DNA of 64,000 nt, taken from NCBI RefSeq assembly GCF_020511155.1, contig NZ_CP041216.1, positions 1,612,001 through 1,676,000 of the forward strand, given 5' to 3'. This document shows, piece by piece, positions 9,541 through 17,918 of this stretch. The position numbers were made by a program, and so were the translations under genes. The notes beneath the pieces were generated by a model. The model was not told where the DNA came from, did not search any database, and saw only the letters and a list, made by a program, of their open reading frames with translations. Numbering within the stretch: position 1 is the stretch's first letter; each line of letters begins with the position of its first letter. This DNA is from Shewanella glacialimarina. Lineage in GTDB: Bacteria > Pseudomonadota > Gammaproteobacteria > Enterobacterales > Shewanellaceae.

Positions 9541-10268
9541 TGTTTGATTTACATTGCCATATTTTACCTGGCATAGATGATGGGGCTAATTCGATTGACG
9601 AGGCCCTGGCATTACTTGAATTAGCCGAACAGCAAGGTATTACCCATATGGTGGCCACGCCACATATTCATTTGGGGGTGTTTGATAATAATATCAGCAC
9701 AATTACTGCAGCATTTGAGTTATTGCAGCAAGAGTATGCACTAAGCGGCGGTAAGCTAAACATTCGTGCCGCAGCTGAAGTGCGTATTTGCCCTGAGATT
9801 ATGTTTTTTATTGAACGGCAACAATTGCCTTTTATTGGCAAGTTTGCCGATAAAGATGTGCTATTACTTGAGTTGCCTAGCAGCCACATTACCCCTGGCA
9901 CAGATAAGTTAATCGGCTGGCTGTTGTCTAAAAATGTTTTACCTATGATTGCTCACCCTGAGCGAAACCGCGAGCTACAAGCCCACCCTGAACGGATTGA
10001 GTTATTTGCCAGGTTAGGCTGTTTATTTCAATTAACCGGGGCTTCGTTACTGGGCGATATGAGCGACGCGGCTAAAACCCTGGCTGAGAAATGGATTATA
10101 GAAAAGCGCTACACCATAGTGGCGTCTGATTGTCATAGTGTGAACAGGCGTCCGCCAAAGCTTGCCCAGGCATGGCAAAGAGTGTGTGAGTTAACAGATA
10201 AACAGTACGCTGATGATGTTACCCGCAATACGCCTGCGTTAATTTCTGCTTGTTTATTTAATGATTAA
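9540..10268 (+). CDS. PHP-domain protein-tyrosine phosphatase (CpsB/YwqE type)
   Basis: 242 residues starting with GTG inside the overlapping TAGTG. The metal-binding PHP signature FDLHCHILPGIDDGA is at the very N-terminus, followed by TPHIH, an AEVRI segment, IAHPERNR and VASDCHSVNRRPP, which together supply the His/Asp/Glu ligands of the Mn-dependent CpsB/YwqE tyrosine phosphatases. These enzymes dephosphorylate BY-kinases. Gram-negative exopolysaccharide clusters usually carry an unrelated low-molecular-weight phosphatase (Wzb); here the type best known from Firmicutes lies directly behind the kinase, with which it is translationally coupled. Confidence 0.9.
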   Translation: MFDLHCHILPGIDDGANSIDEALALLELAEQQGITHMVATPHIHLGVFDNNISTITAAFELLQQEYALSGGKLNIRAAAEVRICPEIMFFIERQQLPFIGKFADKDVLLLELPSSHITPGTDKLIGWLLSKNVLPMIAHPERNRELQAHPERIELFARLGCLFQLTGASLLGDMSDAAKTLAEKWIIEKRYTIVASDCHSVNRRPPKLAQAWQRVCELTDKQYADDVTRNTPALISACLFND

Positions 10269-10274
10269 TATTGT

Positions 10275-10979
10275 ATGTCGATAAAGCGTTATTCCCGCCA
10301 GTTTTTTTTACTATTGCTTTTGCTAGGCTTAGTCAGTTTATTGCCTTTGGTGTTTAACCAGGGCGTATCGAGTGCTTACCATTTTAAATCTAATTTTTAC
10401 CTTACTGCCTGGCAAGGTAAAACGGCTATTGATGAAACCCAATACCGTGATGCCTTAGCGGCCGCAACCAAAGCTTATGATTTAAATGATACTAGCCCGC
10501 ATTATGCTATTACTTTGGCTAAAGTAATGGAGTGGGGCATTTATTCAGGTTTTGACGCGTTTACAAACGACGAGTTTAACCACTTATTTAACCAGGCCAT
10601 TAAGCTGCGCCATAACTGGCCTGCGGCATATAGCGATTACGCGTTTAATTTGGCATTTTACCAGGCTAGACCCGATTTAGCCTTTAAGCAGCTGCGCCTT
10701 GGGCTAGATTATGGCGCTTTTGCCCCTGAGGTTGTGCAACAGTTACTAATGGTTGGTTTTGCCAATTGGGACAGTATCACTATAGAAGATAAGTATTTAG
10801 TGTTTGAAACCCTAAAAACTGCCGCCGGAATGGGTTATGACACCCGTCGTCATCTTGCTAGTGTTATGGGGTTGTTCCAGAAACAGTCTGTAGTGTGCAG
10901 CTATTTTAACCACCTGACAGAACCGCTAGCAGAAAACACTGCTAACTGGATAGAAAATACCTTGTGTAAAAAACGTTAG
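10275..10979 (+). CDS. VpsP-like polysaccharide biosynthesis protein
   Basis: 234 residues with one N-terminal membrane anchor (FFLLLLLLGLVSLLPLVFNQGV) and a mainly helical remainder with TPR-like spacing of Ala, Tyr and Leu (e.g. YRDALAAATKAYDLNDTSPHYAITLAKVMEWG). Its place directly after the kinase/phosphatase pair matches that of vpsP after vpsO in Vibrio. The molecular role of VpsP is not known; an inner-membrane, periplasm-facing scaffold is plausible. It starts 6 bp after the phosphatase gene and is the last gene before the repeat array. Confidence 0.65.
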   Translation: MSIKRYSRQFFLLLLLLGLVSLLPLVFNQGVSSAYHFKSNFYLTAWQGKTAIDETQYRDALAAATKAYDLNDTSPHYAITLAKVMEWGIYSGFDAFTNDEFNHLFNQAIKLRHNWPAAYSDYAFNLAFYQARPDLAFKQLRLGLDYGAFAPEVVQQLLMVGFANWDSITIEDKYLVFETLKTAAGMGYDTRRHLASVMGLFQKQSVVCSYFNHLTEPLAENTANWIENTLCKKR

Positions 10980-11024
10980 TGTGACGAGCAGCGAATCATC
11001 TGTCCCGTCACCTGTCGTCATCTC

Positions 11025-11703
11025 GGTAATGCTTCTGGGCCGGGATCTATGACGTCACCCGGGTATGTTTCTACTACGTCATCCGGGTAAGTTTCTACTA
11101 CGTCATCCCGGTAATGCTTCTGGGCCGGGATCTAAATCCTTTAGCCGCAGTTCAGGCGCTTAAAGCCAAAAATGGATCCCCGATAAAAGCATTCGAGGAT
11201 GACGGCAAAATAAGCATAGCAAACTGGCTTTTTTATTATAGCCTTGTGCATGTTACTGGTGTGGGATCTATGACGTCACTCGGGTATGTTTCTACTACGT
11301 CATCCCGGTATGTTTCTACTACGTCATCCGGGTAAGTTTCTACTACGTCATCCCGGTAATGCTTCTGGGCCGGGATCTAAATCCTTTAGCCGCAGTTCAG
11401 GCGCTTAAAGCCAAGAATGGATCCCCGATAAAAGCATTCGAGGATGACGGCAAAATAAGCATAGCAAACTGGCTTTTTTATTATAGCCTTGTGCATGTTA
11501 CTGGTGTGGGATCTACTACGTCATCCGGGTATGTTTCTACTACGTCATCCGGGTAAGTTTCTACTACGTCATCCCGGTAATGCTTCTGGGCCGGGATCTA
11601 AATCCTTTAGCCGCAGTTCAGGCGCTTAAAGCCAGGAATGGATCCCCGATAAAAGCATTCGAGGATGACGGCAAAATAAGCATAGCAAACTGGCTTTTTT
11701 ATT
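11025..11703. repeat. Tandem array of REP-like (BIME-type) units upstream of the ligase gene
   Basis: Units begin with GGTAATGCTTCTGGGCCGGG at 11025, 11110, 11355 and 11576. Two units are complete (11110-11354, 245 bp; 11355-11575, 221 bp), the first is short and the last (11576-11703) runs into the native sequence before the ligase gene. Each complete unit holds a forward REP-like hairpin (GTCATCCCGG...CCGGGATCT), a spacer with TTTAGCCGCAGTTCAGGCGC, a second REP-like element in opposite orientation (GGATCCCCGAT...GAGGATGAC), a short stretch resembling the start of the ligase gene, and two or three 24-bp sub-repeats. The 24-bp length difference between units equals one sub-repeat. Short ORFs read through the array are treated as chance products. 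Confidence 0.9.
11047..11118. repeat. 24-bp sub-repeats (TACTACGTCATCCSGGTAWG-type)
   Basis: Three near-identical 24-bp repeats, with the consensus TAYKACGTCAYCCGGGTAWG followed by TTTC. The same block recurs at about 11269-11364 (four copies including the last, REP-fused one) and 11513-11585 (three). Each contains CGTCATCCCGG, the left arm of the REP-like hairpin, so the sub-repeats look like amplified REP half-sites. Confidence 0.8.
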
Positions 11704-11731
11704 CGTTCAGCAAGAGGTTATTTAACGTTTT

Positions 11732-13078
11732 ATGAAACCATCTTTATATGGCAGTTCTTTTTTTATTATTGCCCTGTGCATTTTACTGGTGTGGGTGCCT
11801 ATTCCACTTGCCAGTAATCGTATTTGGGCCTGGTCTATTATTGAGTTTTACATTATTAGTTTGTCGTGTTTGCATTTGGTATTTTGTGTTGTGCGCAGCC
11901 AACCTTTATTTACCCAGAATTGGCAGAAGTATGCTTTGTTGCCGATAGGCTTATTATTGCTGTTTACTTTTTTACAATGGACTGGATTGGTGACGGGTAT
12001 TGATACCGTTGATGGGTTTCAAACTTTTCAGCAGTTAATTAAAACCTTATGTTTTGGCTTATTTGTCTACCTTTTAGCAGTGCATTGCCAGTCAGCCAGG
12101 CTACTGCGTTGGGTGTGTGTTGCTATTATTGTGTCTGGCTGTATTCAAGCGTTTTACGGCAGTGTATTGAATTTACTGGATTTACCAAAGTCGCCAATAT
12201 TTGGTATTAGTGATGGTGACAGGGCAAGGGGATCATTTGTCTATCAAAACCATTTTGCTAACTTTTTAGCCTTGTCGATTACCATTGCCTTTGGTTGGTT
12301 AATATCTGAGTTAAAAACAACCCGTTCAGGCCAATTTGATTTTAGAACCTTTATGTTAGGGGTATTTGAAACCCTGATAAGCAGTAAGATTATTTTACGG
12401 CTGGCGATTGTGATTATGATTATTGGCTTGATTTTAAGCCGCTCGCGTATGGGTAACGCTGGATTTTTTACCGCGTTAATTACAGTAGCCTTACTGGCCC
12501 TGGTTATTTATCGTAATCCGCCAAAAATGTTAAAGCCGCTGGTGATCAGCATTTTTATTTTAGATTTGATTATTGTTGGGTCTATATTTGGGGTCGAAAA
12601 GGTTAAGCAGCGTATTGAAGATACCTCATTTGCGGCAGAAACCCGTGATGATGTGGTGCGAGACAGTATTCCTATTATTGAACAAAATTGGTTAACCGGT
12701 AACGGCGCTGGCAGTTTTTACACTGTTTTTCCGCAGTATCAAACCGTGCCTTATTCCGGTTTTTATGACCATGCCCATAATGACTATATTCAATTTGCAG
12801 TAGAATATGGGGTTGTCATTACAGCGTCACTTGGGTTGTGGATAATTTATTGTTTGTGGTTAGCTTGCCGAACCATGTATTTACGTAATAATAAACTGTA
12901 CAAGGGCATTGCATTTGGTTGTGCGATGGCAATTGTGCATATGTTGATTCATTGTACGGTTGATTTTAATTTGCAGTCTCCGGCAAACACTTTGCTGTTT
13001 TTAACTATATTAACCCTGTGTTGGTTGGTGCGTTATTTACCCACTGAACAGGGTTCCAGGCTGCAAAAAGCGCCATAA
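11732..13078 (+). CDS. O-antigen ligase / Wzy-type polymerase family membrane protein
   Basis: 448 residues with 10-12 hydrophobic segments and the large periplasmic loop near the C-terminus typical of the O-antigen ligase/Wzy family, including RSRMGNAGF, ENWLTGNGAGSFYTVF-like residues (EQNWLTGNGAGSFYTV) and the conserved HAHNDYIQFAVEYG. Such proteins polymerise or transfer lipid-linked glycans at the periplasmic face of the inner membrane. In this locus it most probably polymerises the exopolysaccharide, although ligase activity cannot be excluded. The ATG at 11732 has AAGAGG about 15 bp upstream, rather far, so start strength is uncertain. It is separated from the vps-like genes by the REP array, which may affect its expression. 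Its codons for FFIIALC-LLVW are echoed in the array. Confidence 0.85.
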   Translation: MKPSLYGSSFFIIALCILLVWVPIPLASNRIWAWSIIEFYIISLSCLHLVFCVVRSQPLFTQNWQKYALLPIGLLLLFTFLQWTGLVTGIDTVDGFQTFQQLIKTLCFGLFVYLLAVHCQSARLLRWVCVAIIVSGCIQAFYGSVLNLLDLPKSPIFGISDGDRARGSFVYQNHFANFLALSITIAFGWLISELKTTRSGQFDFRTFMLGVFETLISSKIILRLAIVIMIIGLILSRSRMGNAGFFTALITVALLALVIYRNPPKMLKPLVISIFILDLIIVGSIFGVEKVKQRIEDTSFAAETRDDVVRDSIPIIEQNWLTGNGAGSFYTVFPQYQTVPYSGFYDHAHNDYIQFAVEYGVVITASLGLWIIYCLWLACRTMYLRNNKLYKGIAFGCAMAIVHMLIHCTVDFNLQSPANTLLFLTILTLCWLVRYLPTEQGSRLQKAP

Positions 13079-13195
13079 GCGCCAGATATACCATACTCGT
13101 TTTAGGCCTGGGTTAAGTTGCCTGGGTCAAATTATGTAAGCTGTTATAAATTATCAATTTTGTTTCATTTAGCGTTACGCTATATAAGGATATCT

Positions 13196-14086
13196 ATGAA
13201 AGTTGTTATTCCCGTTGCAGGGCTAGGTACACGGATGCTGCCAGCGACTAAGGCTATTCCAAAAGAAATGCTGCCATTGGTGGATAAACCACTTATTCAG
13301 TATATTGTTGATGAATGTGTCAGCGCTGGGGTGAAAGAAATTGTATTGGTCACCCATGCCAGTAAAAACGCGATTGAAAACCATTTTGATAAATCCTACG
13401 AGCTTGAATCAACCCTGGAAAAACGGGTTAAGCGTCAGCTGTTGCATGAAGTGCAGTCAATTTGCCCTAAAAATGTGACTATTATGCATGTACGTCAAGG
13501 TGAAGCGAAAGGGCTAGGGCATGCCATTTTGTGTGCTAAGCCGTGTATTGGTGATAACCCGTTTGCGGTAGTGTTACCGGATGTTATTTTAGATTCTTAT
13601 TCAGCTGACCAACGTACCGAAAACCTAGCGTCTATGCTAATTCGTTACCGCGAAACACTCGCCAGCCAAATTATGGTTGCGCCAGTGCCTGAAAATCAGG
13701 TTGATAAATACGGTATTGCCGATTGCGGTGGCCAGAGTATTAATCCTGGTGATTCCGCTAAGATTTTTAAAATGGTTGAAAAGCCTGAACTTGGCACTGC
13801 ACCGTCAAATTTAGCTGTTGTTGGCCGTTATGTGTTGTCTGAAAAAATTTGGGATTTATTGGCCAAAACACCACCCGGTGCAGGCGATGAAATTCAACTT
13901 ACCGATGCCATTGATATGCTAATTGCCACTGAAAGGGTTGAAGCATTCAATATGACAGGCAAGTCACATGACTGTGGCGATAAACTGGGCTACATGAAAG
14001 CGTTTGTTGAGTACGGTATACGCGACCCTAAACTGGGCGGCGAATTTAAAAAAGAGCTTGCTGGTTTATTAGAAGAATACCGCTAA
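13196..14086 (+). CDS. galU: UTP-glucose-1-phosphate uridylyltransferase
   Basis: 296 residues from the ATG at 13196, which has AAGGA 5 bp upstream and begins with the family sequence [20 protein letters not shown]; a longer in-frame reading from 13118 adds unrelated residues. Seen motifs include [35 protein letters not shown] and the C-terminal [15 protein letters not shown], all typical of bacterial GalU. It makes UDP-glucose for exopolysaccharide, LPS core and osmoprotective glucans. It closes the polysaccharide locus and is followed by a strong terminator. Confidence 0.96.
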   Translation: MKVVIPVAGLGTRMLPATKAIPKEMLPLVDKPLIQYIVDECVSAGVKEIVLVTHASKNAIENHFDKSYELESTLEKRVKRQLLHEVQSICPKNVTIMHVRQGEAKGLGHAILCAKPCIGDNPFAVVLPDVILDSYSADQRTENLASMLIRYRETLASQIMVAPVPENQVDKYGIADCGGQSINPGDSAKIFKMVEKPELGTAPSNLAVVGRYVLSEKIWDLLAKTPPGAGDEIQLTDAIDMLIATERVEAFNMTGKSHDCGDKLGYMKAFVEYGIRDPKLGGEFKKELAGLLEEYR

Positions 14087-14115
14087 CACTGCTGATATTT
14101 AAGTCAAGACCCTAG

Positions 14116-14150
14116 GCTAATGCATCTGCAAAGGATGCATTGGCTTTTTT
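14116..14150 (+). terminator. Rho-independent terminator of galU
   Basis: The arms GCTAATGCATCT (14116-14127) and GGATGCATTGGC (14133-14144) pair with a short loop and are followed by TTTTTT. It lies 30 bp after the galU stop. The remainder of the gap to 14430 shows no further gene; it must hold the porin promoter. Confidence 0.88.
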
Positions 14151-14430
14151 GTAGGTTTACATTAAATGCGTTCATTTCTAGGCTTGTTTTGTTTCCTTCC
14201 TTTTTTCCTTTCTTGTTAGTCGAATTACTCGCGTCATTAAGACTTGTGCTTAAGTAAAAGTAACTTGTTTTCATCAGTGCAACTGATTTACCCACAAATG
14301 GTACGGCCACATATCACTGGCAGTGAGTTTTCAATGCTCTACTTTTGTCTTATAGACCTATTGCTAATGTTTCGTTTTTGTTAATTGAGACATATTGCAT
14401 AGGATTAAAACAATAATTTGGAGAGCATGG

Positions 14431-15585
14431 ATGAAACATTTAACACTCGCTACATTGATTTCTGGGGCAATGTTAGCAATGACAGGTACGGCGCAAGCTA
14501 ATACCGATATGACTTTTGGTGGCTATATTAAAGCCGATGTTATGTTTAGTGATTATGGTAATGGTGCACCTGAGTCGGGTAACTTGTCGCGCCAATTTTA
14601 TGTGCCAGGTACTATTTATGGTAAAGAAGGCAGTGGCGAACAGGTTGTAGACTTTCAAGCCCGTGAAACTCGCTTTAATTTTAAAACTGTTACCGATATG
14701 GAAGGCGGTCATTCGTTAACTGGGTTTATTGAATTAGATTTTATGACCCATACCGACGGTAACGAGCGCGTATCAAACAGCTATTCACCGCGTATACGCC
14801 ATGCATTTGTTACCTATGATAACTGGACTATTGGTCAAACCTGGACCACATTTCAAAACCCTGGTGCATTACCCGATAATTTAGATTTTGTGGGTGCAGC
14901 TGATGGTACGCCGTTTGTGCGTCAATCATTGATTAAATACACCAACGGTAGTTTTCAGTTTGCATTAGAAAACCCTGAAACCACTTTAACCCCAAATGGT
15001 GGTGGCGGTCGCATTACTAGCGGTAGTGGCGTGATTCCTGATGTGGTTGCACGTTACAACTTTACCTCAGAAGGTGGCTCTGCGTACTCACTAGCGGGTA
15101 TTGTGCGTCAATTAAACATTGAAGAGACACAGGGCGGCACTCAGCTTGATGCCAGCGAAATGGGTTATGGTGTGAGCTTTGCGGGTGTTATTCCGGTGGG
15201 TAAAGATGATTTTAAATTCACTGCAACCTATGGTGAAGGTTTAGGCCGTTACATGGCATTAAACTATGCTAACGCGGGTGTATTGGATGCCAATGGCGAC
15301 ATTGAGACCATTACCTCTTATGGTGGTTTTGCAGCCTATCGTCACTGGTGGAATGATCAATGGCGCACTAGCGTGACATTGTCAGGATTTTCTGCAGACA
15401 ATAACGCTACGTTAACGGGTGGCGGCGTAAACAAAGAAGCTTACTCAAGCTACATTAACTTACTGTATTCACCGTCTAAGCCTGTGACCTTTGGTGTTGA
15501 GTTTATGCGAGCATTGAACGAGAGAGAAAACGGCACAGATGGCGATTTAAATCGCATTATGTTCTCGGCTAAATACGTACTTTAA
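14431..15585 (+). CDS. DcaP-like outer-membrane porin
   Basis: 384 residues from the ATG at 14431, preceded by GGAGAG at 5-bp spacing and followed by a signal peptide (LATLISGAMLAMTGTAQA-N). The mature sequence starts with MTFGGYIKADVMFSDYG and continues with VVDFQARETRFNF and GQTWTTFQNPGALPDNLDF, which are characteristic of DcaP family trimeric porins, and ends in an aromatic-rich strand closing with KYVL. DcaP proteins take up negatively charged small molecules such as dicarboxylates. The N-terminal coiled-coil extension of the Acinetobacter protein is missing, so substrate choice is open. A bidirectional terminator separates it from the convergent glutaredoxin gene. Confidence 0.85.
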   Translation: MKHLTLATLISGAMLAMTGTAQANTDMTFGGYIKADVMFSDYGNGAPESGNLSRQFYVPGTIYGKEGSGEQVVDFQARETRFNFKTVTDMEGGHSLTGFIELDFMTHTDGNERVSNSYSPRIRHAFVTYDNWTIGQTWTTFQNPGALPDNLDFVGAADGTPFVRQSLIKYTNGSFQFALENPETTLTPNGGGGRITSGSGVIPDVVARYNFTSEGGSAYSLAGIVRQLNIEETQGGTQLDASEMGYGVSFAGVIPVGKDDFKFTATYGEGLGRYMALNYANAGVLDANGDIETITSYGGFAAYRHWWNDQWRTSVTLSGFSADNNATLTGGGVNKEAYSSYINLLYSPSKPVTFGVEFMRALNERENGTDGDLNRIMFSAKYVL

Positions 15586-15624
15586 GTGATTTTAGCTCGA
15601 GTTAATCACTTAGATTACCGATAA

Positions 15625-15657
15625 AAAAAGGGCCATAACATTGTTATGGCCCTTTTT
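15625..15657. terminator. Bidirectional terminator between porin and grxA
   Basis: GGGCCATAAC (15630-15639) pairs perfectly with GTTATGGCCC (15643-15652). An A-run precedes and a T-run follows, so it can end transcripts from both convergent genes. Confidence 0.9.
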
Positions 15658-15689
15658 CTTATTTTGTAAAAAGCTTTATAAACAAAAGC

Positions 15690-15950
15690 TTAGTCTAGTA
15701 GACCATGTTGGCGAACATATTGATCATATTCGGTATAGCCACCGATTGGGGCTTCATCAACAAATACCTGTGGTACTGTTTCTACTGTTTTACCAACACT
15801 TTTTGATAAGTCAGCTTTAGAAATACCTTCAGCGTGAATATCTACATATTTAAATTTAAAATCTTCACGATGTGCGGCTAATTTTTCAGATAACTCAACA
15901 GCACGAACACAATACGGACAGCCTGGACGGCCAAAAATAACAACAAACAT
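15690..15950 (-). CDS. grxA: Glutaredoxin 1
   Basis: 86 residues, equal in length to E. coli Grx1. Starts at MFVVIFGRPGCPYCVRA; the CPYC dithiol active site is at residues 11-14, followed by YVDIHAEGISKADL, the cis-Pro motif TVPQVFVDEAPIGGY. The start at 15950 is preceded by AGGAG about 5-6 bp upstream; 17 further upstream codons are poorly related to the family. It reduces ribonucleotide reductase and other disulfides with glutathione in the cytosol. Confidence 0.95.
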   Translation of the reverse strand: MFVVIFGRPGCPYCVRAVELSEKLAAHREDFKFKYVDIHAEGISKADLSKSVGKTVETVPQVFVDEAPIGGYTEYDQYVRQHGLLD

Positions 15951-16056
15951 AGTAACTCCTACTTGGCTAGATGGTGTGTTTATAGTACAACTTTTTTGCA
16001 AATGATAACGTGATTAAATGAATTTAGCTTAACCCAAATAAATACCCCGAATAAAG

Positions 16057-17868
16057 CTAACTGAAATCTGTTTTATGTTTACCTTGATAGTCAAAAAATA
16101 GATCAATTAATTTCCAGTGATGTTTTTGTTTTTTTAGTAATAATAAGTCGGGTTTTCTAAAGCGGCTCTGGTCACTCAGTACCTGTTCTGCTTTGTCATA
16201 TCGCGGATGTAACATACCAGGCGTTCGGGTGTGGCTAAGCACAAATACCGCGTAAAAGGCTTTTCTTTGTGCTGGGGTATCAAACTTAAAGCTTTGCTTA
16301 AAGTCATTGCCTTCAATATCTATGTAGCGCACCAGCAAACCCTGTTCATTTTGGGTGATGAGCATTTCCTGGCATTTGAATAAGTGGTGATGTTGCGACT
16401 GTAATACTTGTTTTAAGCGCTTATCAGGGTCGATGAGTGTTGAGTTACAGGTTTGGCAAATGCGCGCGGCGATATCGTTTTCTGCGCCGCAGTCTGGGCA
16501 GACTTTAGAGCGGAAGCGAAAGTCGCATTGTTGTTCGGTATTGGCTGTTTTAGCTTTTACCGCCGCGGTATTAGCAGCAACAAGTCCCTGACATCGGCGG
16601 CCAAAATGTTCGATGATGTCACCGTCATTATCGACTAATCCCCAAAATGTATTGGCAAATTGGCACACAGGGCAGTGCACTTGTACCGGCACTGACTTGC
16701 TGTTGGGTTTGGCCTGGCCAACTTCAGGATAATATAAGTCAAAACCATTGGCGGCGTAGTCAATCACCAAACAATCGGTTTTACCCGGCGCTAAACGCAG
16801 CCCACGCCCCACCATTTGTTGAAATAAGCTTACCGATGCCGTAGGCCTTAAAATAGCAATTAAGTCGACATGGGGCGCGTCAAAGCCCGTGGTGAGTACG
16901 GCCACATTGACAATGTATTTAATCTGCTGCGCTTTAAAGGCATCGATAATGGTGTCGCGTTCATTATGGGGCGTGGCGGCGGTGATTAATGCCGCTTTGG
17001 TTGGCGTGGCGGCATTGTCGATAAGCTTGTTTAATAAGCCAATAATTTCCTGTGCGTGACGTACGGTTGCGGCAAAAATAATTACCCCTTTACGAACATT
17101 TGCCAGTTGGACTATTTGTTTGACTATCGCTGTTGTGGCACGGCCTTGATGATTCAGTAAAGATTCGACTTCCTGCTGATTAAACTCGCCGCTTTCTGTC
17201 GGTTCAAGTTGACTAAAATCGTACTGGGCACTGAGGCCATCAAATAACTTAGGCGCAGTTAAAAAGCCTTGCTTGATAAGCGGGCGCATGGGTAATTCAA
17301 AAATACATTTATCGAACACTGCAGTGTCAGTATTGCCAATTTTACCGTGGTAATGGTGATGATATATCCAGCCAATGCCCAGACGATAAGGAGTTGCAGT
17401 GAGTCCTAAGATTTTAATGGCTGGATTTTGCTTTTTTAGGTGCTGTAGAATTTGCTGATATTGGCTGGTTTTTTCATTACTGACGCGATGGCATTCATCA
17501 ATAATCACCAGCGAAAAAGGCTGGTTGAATCTATCTAATGCCCGCGCTGCTGACTGTACGCTGGCGACGACGGTTTTGCCGTTAGCTTTTTTCTGGTTTA
17601 ATCCGGCAGAGTAAATATTGGCAGCCTGGGTGAGTAAGCCGACTTTTTCAGCATTTTGCGCAACTAACTCTTTTACATGGGTGAGCACTAATACATTGCC
17701 GTTGGCAATGCGTGCCAGTTCAGCAATTACAATGCTTTTACCTGCACCCGTTGGCAAAGCCAATACGGCAGATTGTTGGCTGCTGCGAAAGTGCTTGATG
17801 GCGGCGTTAACCGAATCCTGTTGGTAATCGCGCAGTTGCAAAGTAGGTGTGTCAGTAGAAGCTTTCAA
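16057..17868 (-). CDS. radD: RadD-type (YejH) superfamily 2 helicase
   Basis: 603 residues, close to E. coli RadD (586). N-terminal Q-like LRDYQQDSVNAA, Walker A PTGAGKS (residues 39-45), DECH box (124-127), GLTATPYRLG, then helicase C with VLTTGFDAP and QMVGRGLRLAPGK. A C-terminal zinc-binding part shows VHCPVCQFAN and a second cluster VCPDCGAENDIAARICQTC. RadD takes part in repair of double-strand breaks and in processing of recombination intermediates together with RecA and SSB. It appears monocistronic. Confidence 0.9.
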   Translation of the reverse strand: MKASTDTPTLQLRDYQQDSVNAAIKHFRSSQQSAVLALPTGAGKSIVIAELARIANGNVLVLTHVKELVAQNAEKVGLLTQAANIYSAGLNQKKANGKTVVASVQSAARALDRFNQPFSLVIIDECHRVSNEKTSQYQQILQHLKKQNPAIKILGLTATPYRLGIGWIYHHHYHGKIGNTDTAVFDKCIFELPMRPLIKQGFLTAPKLFDGLSAQYDFSQLEPTESGEFNQQEVESLLNHQGRATTAIVKQIVQLANVRKGVIIFAATVRHAQEIIGLLNKLIDNAATPTKAALITAATPHNERDTIIDAFKAQQIKYIVNVAVLTTGFDAPHVDLIAILRPTASVSLFQQMVGRGLRLAPGKTDCLVIDYAANGFDLYYPEVGQAKPNSKSVPVQVHCPVCQFANTFWGLVDNDGDIIEHFGRRCQGLVAANTAAVKAKTANTEQQCDFRFRSKVCPDCGAENDIAARICQTCNSTLIDPDKRLKQVLQSQHHHLFKCQEMLITQNEQGLLVRYIDIEGNDFKQSFKFDTPAQRKAFYAVFVLSHTRTPGMLHPRYDKAEQVLSDQSRFRKPDLLLLKKQKHHWKLIDLFFDYQGKHKTDFS

Positions 17869-17918
17869 ATATTCGATTCAACATACATTGGGTTAGCTAT
17901 GGTTGGATAATATCATGG

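Noticed and set aside
11114-11556. Two similar ORFs (73 and 65 codons) starting MLLGRDLNPLAAVQ
   Set aside because: They arise from the tandem repeat units, lack a good RBS, and end in low-complexity 24-bp repeats; treated as chance ORFs.
11047-11585. 24-bp repeats considered as a CRISPR array
   Set aside because: Repeats are directly adjacent without unique spacers of constant length, and no cas gene is near; they are amplified REP half-sites.
11025-11798. Diversity-generating retroelement (repeat copies of a gene segment next to the gene)
   Set aside because: No reverse transcriptase in the window, the copied part is near the gene start rather than its end, and changes are not adenine-specific.
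14104-14310. 68-codon minus-strand ORF after galU
   Set aside because: Includes the galU terminator and low-complexity sequence; no RBS or recognisable features.
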